A stretch of 64,000 nt of DNA from Ryuthela nishihirai (GCA_038380435.1 JAWZYU010000057.1:1116001-1180000), one strand, 5' to 3'; counted from the stretch's first letter, positions 30,688 through 40,984 are shown. Notes: generated by a model not told the origin, from the sequence alone. Program-made: numbers and translations.

Positions 30688-31755
30688 GGGGCGGGGGTGG
30701 CTCAGTGGGTAGCGTGCCAAGCTTGTAATCTGTAGTTCTCACGTTCGAGTCCCAGCTGGGTCAGCGTTGAGTTTTATCTCCGCAAAATTCCCCGCCCTGC
30801 CCACAGTCAGTATGGGACATCGATTGGCTTGGAAAGGCCGCCGTCCGTCAGATGGGACGTTCAGCCGTCGCCCCATGTGCGGGAAAGCCATACCCTGTGC
30901 ACGATAAAGAACACGCTGGGTGACTTTGACGGGAGGCTACCATCTGTTTCCCAACAGCTGTTTCAGTGGGTGACCTCCTCCAACCTTCTTTGAGCCTTCA
31001 GGGTCCTTGTGACCTGGCCATCTAGCCCATGGTATGCAAAAGTACCGCTCAGAGGTAAAACAACCCAACGCAACGTTAAAGAACACACTGGATGGCCTTG
31101 ACGGGAGACCACCATTTGTCTCTCTATAGCTGTTCCAATGGGTCCCCTCCCTTAACCTTCTCTGAGCCTTCGGGGTCCTTATGACCTGGTCATTTAGTCC
31201 ATGGTGTGTAAAAATGTGACGCTCAGAGGTAAAAAATTCCAACTTTAAAGAACACGCTGAATGGCCTTGACTGCAGGCTACCATCTGTCTTCCAACTGCT
31301 GTTCCAGTGGGTCCTCTCCTCCAACCTTCTCTGAGCATTCGGGGTCCTTGTGACCTGGCCATTTAACCCATGGTGTGCAAAAAAAGTGCCGCTCAGAGTT
31401 AAAAAACCCAACGTTAAAGAACACTCTGGATGGCCTTGATACGAGGCTGCCATCTGTCTCCCAACAGCTGTTCCAGTGGGTCCCCTCCCCCAACCTTCTC
31501 TGAACCTTCGGGTTCCTTGTGACCTTGCCATTTAGCCCATTTTGTGCAAAAAAGTGTCGTTCATAGGTAAAACAAGTCAATATTAAAGAACACGCTGTAT
31601 GGCTTTGACGGGAGGCTACCATCTGTCTCCCAACAGCTGTTCCATTGGATTCCCTCCACCAACCATCTCTGAGCCTTAGGGGTCCTTGTGACCTGGCCAT
31701 TTAGCCAATGGTGTGGAAAAAAGTGCCGCTCAGAGGTTAAACAACCCAACCCAAA
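30688..31755 (+). mobile_element. SINE-A with five-unit tandem tail array
   Basis: Full head (GGGGCGGGGGTGGCTCAG; B-box-like ACGTTCGAGTCC) and body, then five tail units starting near 30900, 31073, 31240, 31408 and 31573 (period about 165-170 bp). Each unit carries GTTAAAGAACAC-like, CAACAGCTGTTCCA-like and CATTTAGCCCATGG-like blocks. The final unit ends CCGCTCAGAGGTTAAACAACC. Confidence 0.9.
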
Positions 31756-32130
31756 ACACTCTCCCTCTTTTACCTTTTTTCCGCTCGATTGATGGATTAT
31801 TTCGTCCCTCCCAACACCACCCCTTTCTCTTTTCCTTGATCCAGTCCCATTGTAAACTAATGTTATTAAATGGAAGAATGTTAAACTAAATCTCAATTTT
31901 TATGATACCTTTATTTCAAAAAGCAGTTACTGATTTTAATTTGGCGTCTAGCAATCTTTTCAAGATAAACATCTTTTTGGCGGAAAGGATAAATGAGATT
32001 TTGCTTTGTGATTCCAAAAAAATTAGCCTAAACTTGGCTTCAGCTTAATGAGACTTCAGTTTTGAAATTGCCATAAAAAATGAAAATCTATAAAGTAAAG
32101 TTCATGATTCTTCTTTCTGGTTCTTAACGT
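31756..32130. other. Unassigned
   Basis: No recognised feature. Confidence 0.45.
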
Positions 32131-32402
32131 TGCGCGTGTATCGAAACCACGAAACATTTATTCTATGACTGAAAATTCGCGCAAGAATTATGGCTAAAAT
32201 TTCAAACGTGGTCAGGATTGCCAGCAATGTCAGAGGACACTGTATTATTCCATCATCCGCTGGCAATCAGCACACAAAAAAAATATGTTATGGATATCTG
32301 CCTGACCGAGATTAAACACCAACTCTGGAGGGCCAGGCAAAGGAAATTTTGGAGGAGCAAAACAGAGACCACAGGAAAATTGCTATGGAAAAGGAAAATG
32401 TG
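32131..32402 (+). pseudogene. LINE ORF2 C-terminal (zf-RVT-like) remnant
   Basis: The frame reads CACIETTKHLFYD, stop, KFAQELWLKFQTW and continues to 32402. This is the C-terminal zinc-binding region seen at the end of many LINE reverse transcriptases (C-x3-E-T-x2-HLF-x2-C-x5-LW). The second cysteine codon position is occupied by a stop (TGA), so the copy is dead. It differs from the RTE family above and represents a second or third LINE lineage. The RT domain is absent. Confidence 0.7.
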
Positions 32403-32461
32403 AAATTCGCGATCGGTTGCAGCTGGATAAGAAGAGATTAACAGCAAAGCATGCCATGTAC

Positions 32462-32680
32462 AGTCGCTCAAAAAAGGTATCCGAACACTACAGTTGATTA
32501 CAGAATTCATAAAAAATATCTGGCAACGATTCTTTTAGAAATTAGTGATCTGGCAACCTTCGTTTAACGTGACACGAAGGTTGCCAGATCACTAATTTCT
32601 AAAAAAAATCGTTGCCAGATATTTATTTTTCTGAATTCTGTAATCAACAATAGTGTTCGGATATTTTTTAATACGTATAT
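32462..32680. repeat. Palindrome of two Tc1-like termini
   Basis: It opens with CAGTCGCTCAAAAAAGGTAT and carries CTGGCAACGATT, TAGTGATCTGGCAACC, then the inverse (GGTTGCCAGATCACTA, ATCGTTGCCAGATAT, AGTGTTCGGATATTTTTT). The two halves face each other across about 20 bp, like a transposon with everything between its ends deleted. Confidence 0.8.
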
Positions 32681-32704
32681 ATAATGCGTATGAATATATA
32701 ATGC

Positions 32705-32925
32705 AATGAATATGGAGCGTGTGCAGTTACCGTTCACAGCAAACTGGAGCGGTTGCGGTTAATGTTCACAGCACATTGGATCGTGTGAGCTCACAAAGAC
32801 CTGGATCGTGTGGGCTCACTCACGGAAATATTGAGCGTGTGCAGTTACCGTTCACAGCAAACTGGAGCGTGTTGTGAACGGTAACTGGAGAATGTACAGT
32901 TGCTGTACACGCTCCAGATATTTTT
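32705..32925. repeat. GGAGCGTGTGCAGTTACCG minisatellite with inverted units
   Basis: Units with GAGCGTGTGCAGTTACCG and TTCACAGCAAACTGGAGCG recur at 32714, 32735-32760 and 32830-32870. GTGAACGGTAACTGGAG at 32874 is inverted. GATCGTGTGAGCTCAC and GATCGTGTGGGCTCAC form a second pair. Confidence 0.7.
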
Positions 32926-32929
32926 CCTG

Positions 32930-33052
32930 AATTCTGTAATCACGTGACACGAAGGTTGCCAGATCACTAATTTCTAAAAAATCGTTGCCAGATATTTTTT
33001 CTGAATTCTGTAATCAACTCTTGTGTTCGTATACTTTTTTGAGCGACTGTAC
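32930..33052 (-). repeat. Tc1-like terminal repeat monomer
   Basis: One unit: ACGAAGGTTGCCAGATCACT, ATCGTTGCCAGATATTTT, ACTTTTTTGAGCGACTGTAC. Confidence 0.75.
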
Positions 33053-33427
33053 TTCTGGCGACCATGGGCTAAATTTGTTCGAGTGACTAAGAAGGGATTC
33101 TTATTTGTAAAATTTTGGTAATTATTTGGCAATTCCCTAATCATCATTAGATTCAATTCATTCTTCAAATCAAAAGTTTAATTCTTAACAGGTTATTTTA
33201 AAATTATTAAAACTTATTTCTAACATTTAATGAGAGAATGTTTTTAAATCAATACTACCATTAAGGTAGTATTGATTAAGGTAGTTTTACTAAAGAAAAG
33301 TCGAATAAATAATCCTTAAATGTATTTTTACGAACTATTGCTAAACGTTAACTCTTCAGATACTAGATATTTCAATACAATGTTATATAAAATTAAAATC
33401 AAATATAAATATGTAAATATTTAATGT
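33053..33427. other. Unassigned
   Basis: Contains a small direct repeat, AAGGTAGTATTGATTAAGGT. Nothing else is recognised. Confidence 0.4.
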
Positions 33428-33608
33428 TAGAGTGGTTATCGTGCTTGGCTACTGACCTAAGGGACCTGGGTTCGAGCCCCGGGTAAGGCATGGATGTATG
33501 TGTCGTTTTTCTGCTGAGGTCCTGCCGTCCTCACAGACCTTCTACTATGGCATATAAACTGACAGGCTCCTGTCAGACCTCTGTGGCAAGCAGCTGCTTG
33601 AGGGGGTA
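33428..33608 (+). mobile_element. SINE-B
   Basis: Complete: TGGTTATCGTGCTTGGCTAC, B-box-like GGTTCGAGCCCC, body, and 3' end AGCAGCTGCTTGAGG followed by a TATTTATTTATT tail. Confidence 0.92.
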
Positions 33609-34348
33609 TTTATTTATTATTTTTTTATTTATATTAACCTAGTTGTAGTTGTACTTTGTATTTGAATGTATGCAGTGTTTCATTTCCGGCCTTAAGCTCT
33701 TCCTTCCCTTCTCCCTTCCCCCCCACCTCCCCACCCACTCCCCATTCTTAGTCTTTATGTTATGGTCAGCTCTCAAAAGGAGAAGGTCAAATCTCGCCAT
33801 TGAAAGCCACGTTACCGTAACCTTCAGCCGGACAAACCCTTAGGCTCAGCAATCGTGGGCGAGGCAGGCTGCCAACTGACATTAAGCACGCAGAGCCGAG
33901 ACGAGCGCTGTTGCTGCTACTGACTCCCTCTTCTCCCCTCGTCTCTTTTTTTATCCTTCCTTCTTTCTTTCTTCCACTTTCTTTGCCTCTGATTCCTTCC
34001 TCACACAGGAATAAATCCCTTTCATTTAATCATCATCCGATGTCTCATGCTCATCGCTTTTTACGCATCTCCGAGATCACTCTACAATTATTTTTCAAGA
34101 ATAACTATGGTCACAAGACCCAGTGTGACTTGAACTGAACTGGGTCGTTTTCCGGGTTTTCAGAAAGGGAAAGAGGGGCGGGAGCCTTCCCTTTTTTTTT
34201 ATGCGGCCGAAACTTAATTTACTGCGCAATGGCAGGAACCCGGATTTGTACCCCTCTCTCCTCAAGGGTGCTAAATGTTTTACGTTTTTCTTTGGTTATG
34301 GCGAATGGTTTCTATTTGTCTTTCCCTTGAATCGCATCTCAATTGTGC
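33609..34348. other. Unassigned; pyrimidine-rich
   Basis: Long C/T-rich runs (33705-33745 and 33920-34010). Plus-strand frames here are low-complexity and not convincing genes. Confidence 0.4.
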
Positions 34349-34632
34349 ATGCTGGGAAGGGGGATAGACGCCGTCTAATAAGACTTGGGAATATTCCCTA
34401 GCAATGTTGTGTGACAGAATGAAAGTTGTTTGAAAGATGTGTGTTTTTGAGGCACAGCTGGCAGAGAACATTATGTTTTGCTGAGGCTGTCTCGCTGATC
34501 ACATTAAATTAGTTTAACCTTACAGCTGAGTGTATGAATCTTAGTTCGACGGCACAAGGGATTAAGAAAAACTCAAGTGAAACTGATTTTAGATATTATT
34601 TGCTTTCGAGAGTTTTTCCTAATTACAAAGGG
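34349..34632 (+). repeat. R3 repeat, copy 1
   Basis: The reverse complement lies at 55796-56087, sharing AAGACTTGGGAATATTCCCT, GATGTGTGTTTTTGAGGCAC and CTTTCGAGAGTTTTTCCTAA. Unknown family. Confidence 0.82.
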
Positions 34633-34851
34633 AGAGACAAGAGTAAAGAGAGATAATAATATTACCGAAGAGTTTTAAAGAACGTTTACACACAAGACTC
34701 ATCATTGTGTCGTTATGAGTTAGAGAAGCGAAAACTAAACAAACAAAATTATGAGAAAATAACATTATAAAAGAAAAAAAAAATTTTGCGGCAGCTTCCA
34801 TTACAATGGTGTACGAAATTTAACATAAAAGGTAGTTATGATTATGTTATA

Positions 34852-35024
34852 AAGGTGGTACTTGGCTACTGATCTAAGGGACCTGGGTTCGAGCCCCGGG
34901 TAAGGCATGGATGTTCGTGTCGTTTTTCTGCTGAGGTCCTGCCATCCTCACAGACCTTCTACTCTGGCATATAAACTGACAGGCTTCTGTCAGACCTCTG
35001 TGGCAAGCAGCTGGTTGAGGGGGT
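34852..35024 (+). mobile_element. SINE-B, head-truncated
   Basis: It begins at GTACTTGGCTACTGATCTAA, so the A box is gone. B-box-like GGTTCGAGCCCCGGG, body and GGTTGAGGGGG end are present. Confidence 0.88.
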
Positions 35025-35791
35025 ATTTTTTTTATTATTATTATTTTAAATATTCCTAATAGAGAAAGAATTAGGGCCATGTATTAAGCCGATAAACATA
35101 ACGGAAAAAATAAACGATGTAAATTTCAGGTTGCTAACAACTTTATTGTTAACACGTATATTTTTGATAAATTTTATTTCAGATATTTTTACTTCATCCA
35201 TTATAATAACAGACTAACTTTTTAAAGCAGTCTGGTGGCCAGATCGTCAAATCAAACTATAATTTGTAAACATTTTTAACCGATTATGAGAAGATTGGTG
35301 TTCGTTAAATGGTTACTTCATCCTAACAGTAACCATTTCGAACGTTAGCGTTGTCACAACGTTCGAAATTTCAAAGCATGGTACTGATGACTTTTCGAAC
35401 TTAGGTGCATAGAATGATAGAAAGATTGAATAATAATTACATATAAAGGAAAGCGTGCTGTGAAATACTTGCCGGAATAGATGCCTCAGTTGACTAAGAG
35501 TCGAAATTTGTATCGGAAAATGTATTTTACTAGATTATCAGAAGATTAGTTTTCATTGAATAGCAACTTGATGAAATGGTCAGTGTTACGACTTCATAAC
35601 TTTTATTTCAATCTCCGCTTCTGCAGAGACGTTACTCGAAACGACAGAAATCAGAAACAGGTACTACCGATTAAACGACAAAAATAAAACTTCTATCGGT
35701 AAGTTTAAATTTTATACAGGTAGCTTTTATTAACTATGAAAAGCCAACAATCTTAACACAAAAGTAAAAATCGAGAATATTATTTTATATA

Positions 35792-37284
35792 CAGGGTGAT
35801 TCAGAATTCATCATCAATATTTGGTGGGGAGGTAGGTAATAAGAAACGAAGGAGATTTCACATAAGAAAGCATGGGCGCATATGCCATGTAGTAGGGCAA
35901 AATGACCCCAGTTCAATGATGGAAAGAACACATAAGAAGGAAGTGGTAAGGAAAAAACATTTATTATCTTACATGTAACATTTCTTTGCATTGGTTGTAC
36001 AGACTTACAAGAGGTGCTCGAACTGCCGACCATGTGCTAGAATGCATGACTCACAACGGCGTTGCATGGACAGCCGGACCCTGTGGAAGATGCCTGGCAT
36101 TTCCCGGATGTTTGAGGCAGCAACTGATATGCGTGCTACAAGATCCATAGCACTATCAACAGGGGTCTCGTACACCATGTTTTTCATAGCACCCCATACA
36201 AAGAAATCGATTGGAGATAAATCCGGTGAACATGGTGGCCAAGAAACCGGTCCACCGCGGCCAATCCATTGACCACCAAACTGTCTGCGTAGGTAAGCAC
36301 GAACAGCATTTGCGAAATGTGCAGGAGCGCCGTCATGCTGGAACCACATTCGCCGGAGACTACCATCAGGAACCTCGTTCAGAAGATCCGGTAACACAGT
36401 CTGAAGAAATGTTAGGTACTTGGGACCGTCCAAACGGGATGGTAGTAAATACGGGCCCAACAAACAGTCACCGACAATCCCAGTCCACACATTGACAGCA
36501 AAACGTTGTTGCGCAGCTCCAGGTCTTGTACCGTATGGGTTCTGATGAGCCCACACATGCCAATTGTGTGTGTTGAAGACACCCTCTCGAGTGAACAACG
36601 CCTCATCGGTGAAAAGAACATACGTTGGGAAATTGGGATCAACGGCTGTTCTCTGCATGAACCACTGACAAAAAATAACACGCTTGGGATGGTCGTCTGC
36701 TGCCAATAATTGCACTCTTTGCAGATGAAACGGATGTAACCCTTCATCGTGTAATATCCGCCACGCTGTTGCTTGCGAAATTCCAAACTGCCTAGCCATA
36801 CCTCGTGTGCTAGCACCAGGTTGTTCCTCGATTTCCTGTAGGACAGCTTCCTCTACTGCTACTGTGTGTGCCGATCTGCGCCTCCCTCGATTAACATTAC
36901 TAGCAGCAAACGATCCTGTTTCACGCAGTTGGCGATGAATACGTGAAAACATTTGATGCTGTGGCACACAGCGGTTTGCGAAGCGCGCTGCATACAATTG
37001 CCTGGCTCGAAGACATCTTTCTCCTGCCGCACCGTAAGTTACATGCATATCTGCACATTCATTCCACGTATATCGGTTCATGTTACTTCTGCAAATTCAC
37101 CTTGTCGAATGAAAACTGACTGCACGCGTCAAACAGCTGTGCTTCTGTATGAGAGGTGTGTACACACAGCGCCCTCTACACCACCATGCGTTCGTCTGCC
37201 CCCATACTTTCCTATGTGAAATCTCTTTCTTTCTTATTCCCTTCCTCCCCACTAAATATTGATGATGAATTCTGAATCACCCTG
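35792..37284 (-). mobile_element. Complete DD41D mariner-like transposon
   Basis: The element is 1493 bp. Its ends are inverted repeats beginning CAGGGTGATTCAGAATTCAT. The outer 41 bp (35792-35832 and 37244-37284) differ at one position, and similarity continues with more mismatches to about 89 bp. A TA dinucleotide flanks each end (35790-35791 and 37285-37286), the Tc1/mariner target duplication. It contains a full transposase frame and lies inside an R1 copy. Intact ends plus an intact frame suggest a recent arrival. Confidence 0.95.
36005..37081 (-). CDS. Mariner-like (DD41D) transposase
   Basis: 358 codons, ATG to TAA, uninterrupted and filling the transposon. Residues 70-135 hold a helix-turn-helix region (RGMARQFGISQATAWRILHD) for binding the terminal repeats. 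The catalytic DDE/D domain follows: D159 in LFTDEALF, D250 in WFQHDGAPAHF and D292 in SPDLSPIDFF. D250 and D292 are separated by 41 residues, giving a DD41D signature and not the DD34D of classical mariner or the DD34E of Tc1. The length is normal for the superfamily. The protein would cut and paste the element at TA sites in the nucleus. Nothing visible is missing, so it may still be active. The DD41D group is known from insects (the rosa and visitor types), but which branch this belongs to needs a tree. Confidence 0.93.
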   Translation of the reverse strand: MNRYTWNECADMHVTYGAAGERCLRARQLYAARFANRCVPQHQMFSRIHRQLRETGSFAASNVNRGRRRSAHTVAVEEAVLQEIEEQPGASTRGMARQFGISQATAWRILHDEGLHPFHLQRVQLLAADDHPKRVIFCQWFMQRTAVDPNFPTYVLFTDEALFTREGVFNTHNWHVWAHQNPYGTRPGAAQQRFAVNVWTGIVGDCLLGPYLLPSRLDGPKYLTFLQTVLPDLLNEVPDGSLRRMWFQHDGAPAHFANAVRAYLRRQFGGQWIGRGGPVSWPPCSPDLSPIDFFVWGAMKNMVYETPVDSAMDLVARISVAASNIREMPGIFHRVRLSMQRRCESCILAHGRQFEHLL

Positions 37285-37904
37285 TATATGTTTTACACAA
37301 TATTGAAGTCTCATCACGAATACTTTAGCGATTTCTTTTTCCGTGCTATGTAATAGAATATGTCAAAAGTATTCAAAGAAACCAGTTGTGAAGAAAATTG
37401 TTTTTACAGATTTTCAATTCTATTTGGATATTTGGGAATCGAGGGTGAATTCGAAATAAATAAACAAAATATAAAGTAACCGATTTAATAACTAAGGCAA
37501 CGAAATTGCACAACTCATAAACAATTTCTTAACTGCTCACACAAAACACCAATATGCTATCAATCAGTATAAAATGATCCTGTTAATCACAAAATATCAG
37601 ATTTTCTTTTAAAAGCACGTTTCTGCGATACAAATAAATTGCTATTTTACTTGAAACTGAAAACTTTCTTACCAGAATGAATTATGAATTTTGAAAAATC
37701 CAATTAATTTTAATTACCTAAAATTCAGTTAAACATTAATTGCTCTTTCACCTATTAAGTTGACAATTTATAATTTTGCTGCTTGGTCTACTGTTTTTTA
37801 GAGAAACAATCTGAAGAGGTTAACTAAGAAATCACAATTAGTTACAGAAAATGAAGATTAATATTACCTATATTGCTACTGCGTTGTTTTCTTGTTATAA
37901 TCAG

Positions 37905-38401
37905 TTATAGAGACTCTTAATGTTTTCGTTAGAACATATAAAATCTTATCTGGATATTTCCCTTTCTATACAATTAGAATTTAAATAGAATTTTTTAATG
38001 CGAAGTTTCAAAAACGTCCGACAGATGGCAGTATTAACCAATCAAATAATTTCCCTTTCCATTTGCAAGAAATTTCCACTTAGTAACAGAATACACAATG
38101 TCTTCTCTGCAAGCTATATTCATGTAGCAGAAAAACATTTTCAAGGGGTAGGCAAGCAAATTTATTAACTGATGGAAGAAAATGATCCTCGAAGTACTGA
38201 GCAAAACTATCAAATACTCTTGATAAACTGTATAAAATGATATATACTACCCTACAGCTTAGTAACAAATAAAAACTTAGAAAATGAAATCGTTTATATT
38301 TCCGTCTCACAATTTTTAGGGAGGGGAAGTGACCTTAGAATTATTATTCCCCTCGCTATATCCTAGATACTAGATGATCTAATACAAGACATTACGATAT
38401 T
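37905..38401. other. Unassigned AT-rich stretch
   Basis: No recognised feature. Confidence 0.4.
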
Positions 38402-38807
38402 TTACATTCATGGGTTGGGTTGTTTTACCTCTGAGCGGCACTTTTTGCACACCATGGGCTAAATGGTCAGGTAACAAGGACCCCGAAGGCTCAGAGAAGG
38501 TGGGGGGAGGGGACCAACTGGAACAGCTGTTGGGAGACAGATGGTAGCCTCCCGTCATAGCCATCCAGCGTGTTCTTTAGCGTGCACAGGCTATGGCTCT
38601 CCCGCACACGGGGCCACGGCTTAACGTCCCATCCGATGGACGGCGGCCTTTCCAAGCCCATCGGTGTCCCCTACTGAGCGTGGGCAGGGCGGGGAATTTT
38701 GTGGAGGTAAATCTCAAAGCTGACCCAGCTGGGACTCGAACCTGGGAACTACAGATTACGAGCCTGGCGCGCTACCGACTGAGCCACCCCCGCCCCTTAC
38801 ATTCATG
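38402..38807 (-). mobile_element. SINE-A with perfect target-site duplication
   Basis: Full-length minus-strand SINE-A at 38413-38796, flanked by perfect 11-bp repeats TTACATTCATG (38402-38412 and 38797-38807). Confidence 0.94.
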
Positions 38808-38884
38808 TAATCGGCGTGGAAATCATTTTGACCTCATGCGGTCGATAGTGGCGGTCATGTGCAATATAGTGTCCTTGTACCCTG

Positions 38885-39312
38885 AATCTTTGTGACCTGG
38901 CCATTTAGCCCATTGTGTGGGAAAAAAAACTGCCGCTCAGAGGTAAAACAACTCCAACGTTAAAGAACACATTTTATAGCCTTCGTGGGAGGCTGCCATC
39001 TGTCACCTAAAAGCTGTGCAGTGGATATCCTCCTTACAACTTTCTCTGAGCCTTTGGGGTTCTTGTGACCTGGCGATTTTGTCCATCGTGTGGAAAAAAG
39101 TGACCTTCAGAGGTAAAATATTCCAACGTTAATGAACACGCTGGATAGCTTTAACGAGAGGCTACTATCTGTCTCCTAAAAGATGTCCAGTGGATATCCT
39201 ACCCGCAACTTTGTCTGAGCCTTTGGGGTCCTTGTGACCTGGTCATTTAGCCTATTGTGTGAAAAAGGTGACCTTCAGAGGTAAAATATTCTAACGTTAA
39301 AAAGCACTCCGT
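38885..39312 (+). repeat. Diverged SINE-A tail array, three units
   Basis: Three degraded tail units (GTGACCTGGCCATTTAGCCC-like, AACGTTAAAGAACAC-like, AGAGGTAAAA-like) with a period near 165 bp, without an attached head. Divergence is higher than in the other arrays, so this one is older. Confidence 0.8.
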
Positions 39313-39329
39313 AAATTGCATAAAATTTG

Positions 39330-39600
39330 ACGTGATACGACGATCTGTACGTCACGTGACACGATCTGACAACCGTCGTGTCGTGTCACACGACGGTTGC
39401 CAGATCACAAATTTCTAAAAAAATCGTTGCCAGATAATTTTTCTGAACTCTGTAGTAAACCATAGTGTTCGGATATTTTTTGGAGCGACTGTACAAGAAG
39501 GTTGCCAGATCACTAATTGTAAAAAAAAAGTTGCCAGATATTTTTTTTTTAATTCTGTAATCAACACTAATGTTCGGATACTTTTTTGAGCGACTGTACT
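39330..39600 (-). repeat. Tc1-like terminal repeats and hairpin
   Basis: Two units with GGTTGCCAGATCACTAA, GTTGCCAGATAT and CGGATACTTTTTTGAGCGAC. A hairpin-forming stretch precedes them (CACGATCTGACAACCGTCGT and its inverse). They abut the transposase remnant at 39615, supporting the Tc1 link. Confidence 0.75.
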
Positions 39601-39614
39601 CTCACAATCTCTAG

Positions 39615-39810
39615 ATATACTTTCCTCTACCAACATGACGATGATCCCATCCACAAAGCGATTACATTAGGGAATGGTTTGATGAGAGGAATGTGGAAGA
39701 ACTTGACTGGCCTGCACAGAGCCCTGATCTCAACCCCATTGAACTCTTTTTGGATGAATTGGAACTCCGACTGCGAGTCAGGCCGACCAGCCAGACATCA
39801 GTGATCTGCA
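39615..39810 (+). pseudogene. Tc1-type transposase C-terminal remnant
   Basis: One frame reads YQHDDDPIHKA around the second catalytic Asp. After a one-base shift the next frame reads EWFDERNVEELDWPAQSPDL then NPIEL with the catalytic Glu. D-to-E spacing would be about 34 residues, as in Tc1. The first Asp and the DNA-binding domain are absent and the frame is broken, so it is dead. Confidence 0.88.
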
Positions 39811-39869
39811 CCACTAATCCTCTTGTGGCATTCATTTCAACTTCATCTTTCGAACTCCTAAGTGACTTA

Positions 39870-40434
39870 GGGGCGGGGGTGGCTCAGTCGGTAGCGCGCC
39901 AGGCTCGTAATCTGTAGTTCCCAGGTTCGAGTCCCAGCTGGGTCAGCGTTGAGATTTATCTCCGCAAAATTCACCGCCCTGCCCACGGTCAGTAGGGGAC
40001 ACCGATGGGCTTGGAAAGGCCGCCGTCCGTCGGATGGGACGTTAAGCCGTGGCCCCGTGTGGAGAGCCATACCCTGTGCACGTTAAAGAACACGCTGGAT
40101 GGCCTTGACGGGAGGCTACCATCTGTCTCCTAACAGCTGTTCCAGTGTGTCCTCTCCACCAACCATCTCTGAGCCTTAGGGGTCATTGTGACCTGGCTAT
40201 TTAGCCCATTATGTGCAAAAAAAGTGCCACTCAGAGGTAAAACACCCCAACGTTAAAGAACACTCTGGATGGCCTTGACGGGAGGCTACCATCTGTCTCC
40301 CAACAGCTGTTCCAATGGATCCCCTCCACCAACCATCTCTGAGCCTTAGGGGTCCTTGTGACCTGGCCATTTCGCCCATGGTGTTGAAAAAAGTGCCGCT
40401 CAGAGGTGAAACAACCCAACCCAAAACATTCTCA
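39870..40434 (+). mobile_element. SINE-A with two-unit tail
   Basis: Complete head (GGGGCGGGGGTGGCTCAG; B box GGTTCGAGTCC) and body, the first tail ending about 40245 and a second tail unit 40250-40434 ending CAGAGGTGAAACAACCCAAC. This is the shortest complete example of tail tandem duplication. Confidence 0.92.
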
Positions 40435-40502
40435 ATTAAAACAGATCGAAACGTGTGCTGTCTTTATAATCATGTTACTGGTATAGGAACAAACTACAAT
40501 TT

Positions 40503-40905
40503 TTGAAGTCATATTTGCAGGATAACAATTTAATTCATTTTGAAGCTTGTAAAGAGTTCTATGAAGAAATGAAGCCACTTAATAAAAGAGCTAATTTTGA
40601 AAAATTTGTTCTTAAATTAGATATCCAAATTGAAGATTTTATTAGAAAATTTTTTCAATTAGATGACCTTAAGCAAAATTTAAATTTATTCAGTAATCCA
40701 TTGAATATTGATATTAGCACCGATGATCCTAAATATCAAATGGAATTATGTGACCATCAGACCGACCCAATTATTGCATCTAATAGAGAAACTGGAAAAG
40801 AATTGTTCAAACTTTTACCTAAAGAAAAATATCCAAAAATGAAAGATTTTGGAGTCCAAATAATTTCTATATTCGGAAGTACATATGTCTGCGATACATA
40901 TGCCT
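40503..40905 (+). pseudogene. hAT-type transposase C-terminal fragment (GTF2IRD2/EPM2AIP1-like)
   Basis: An open frame of about 134 codons with no ATG (the first codon is TTG), so the true N-terminus is missing. DNNLIHFEACK at 8-18, FFQLDDLKQNLNLFSNPLNI at 50-69 and LLPKEKYPKMKDFGVQIISI then FGSTYVCD at 107-131 resemble the dimerisation end of hAT-derived proteins annotated as GTF2I-repeat-domain proteins, which usually continue FGSTY.CEQ.FS. The match breaks at that point. No catalytic domain is present nearby. It could be an old exon-like remnant, but context favours a transposon piece. Confidence 0.65.
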
Positions 40906-40984
40906 GAAATTCATATTAGAGTAAATAATCACAGTTTAAGTCCTGTAGACATGGAACTCATGAAATAATGAGCTGAAAAAAATT

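Larger units (their letters stand above)
35070..37900 (-). repeat. R1 repeat, minus copy, split by the mariner-like element
   Basis: 35070-35791 and 37285-37680 are the reverse complement of R1 (compare 26340-27850). The two parts align continuously to the uninterrupted copies at 41354-41585 and 54930-55740 once the 1.5 kb mariner-like element is removed. The SINE present in copy 1 is absent here. 37680-37900 is a further piece also found inverted at 45800-46030. Confidence 0.82.

Noticed and set aside
33911..34138. Plus-strand frame rich in Leu, Pro and Ser
   Set aside because: Produced by the C/T-rich tract; low complexity.
36211..36709. Plus-strand frames inside the mariner-like element
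   Set aside because: Shadows of the transposase frame on the opposite strand.
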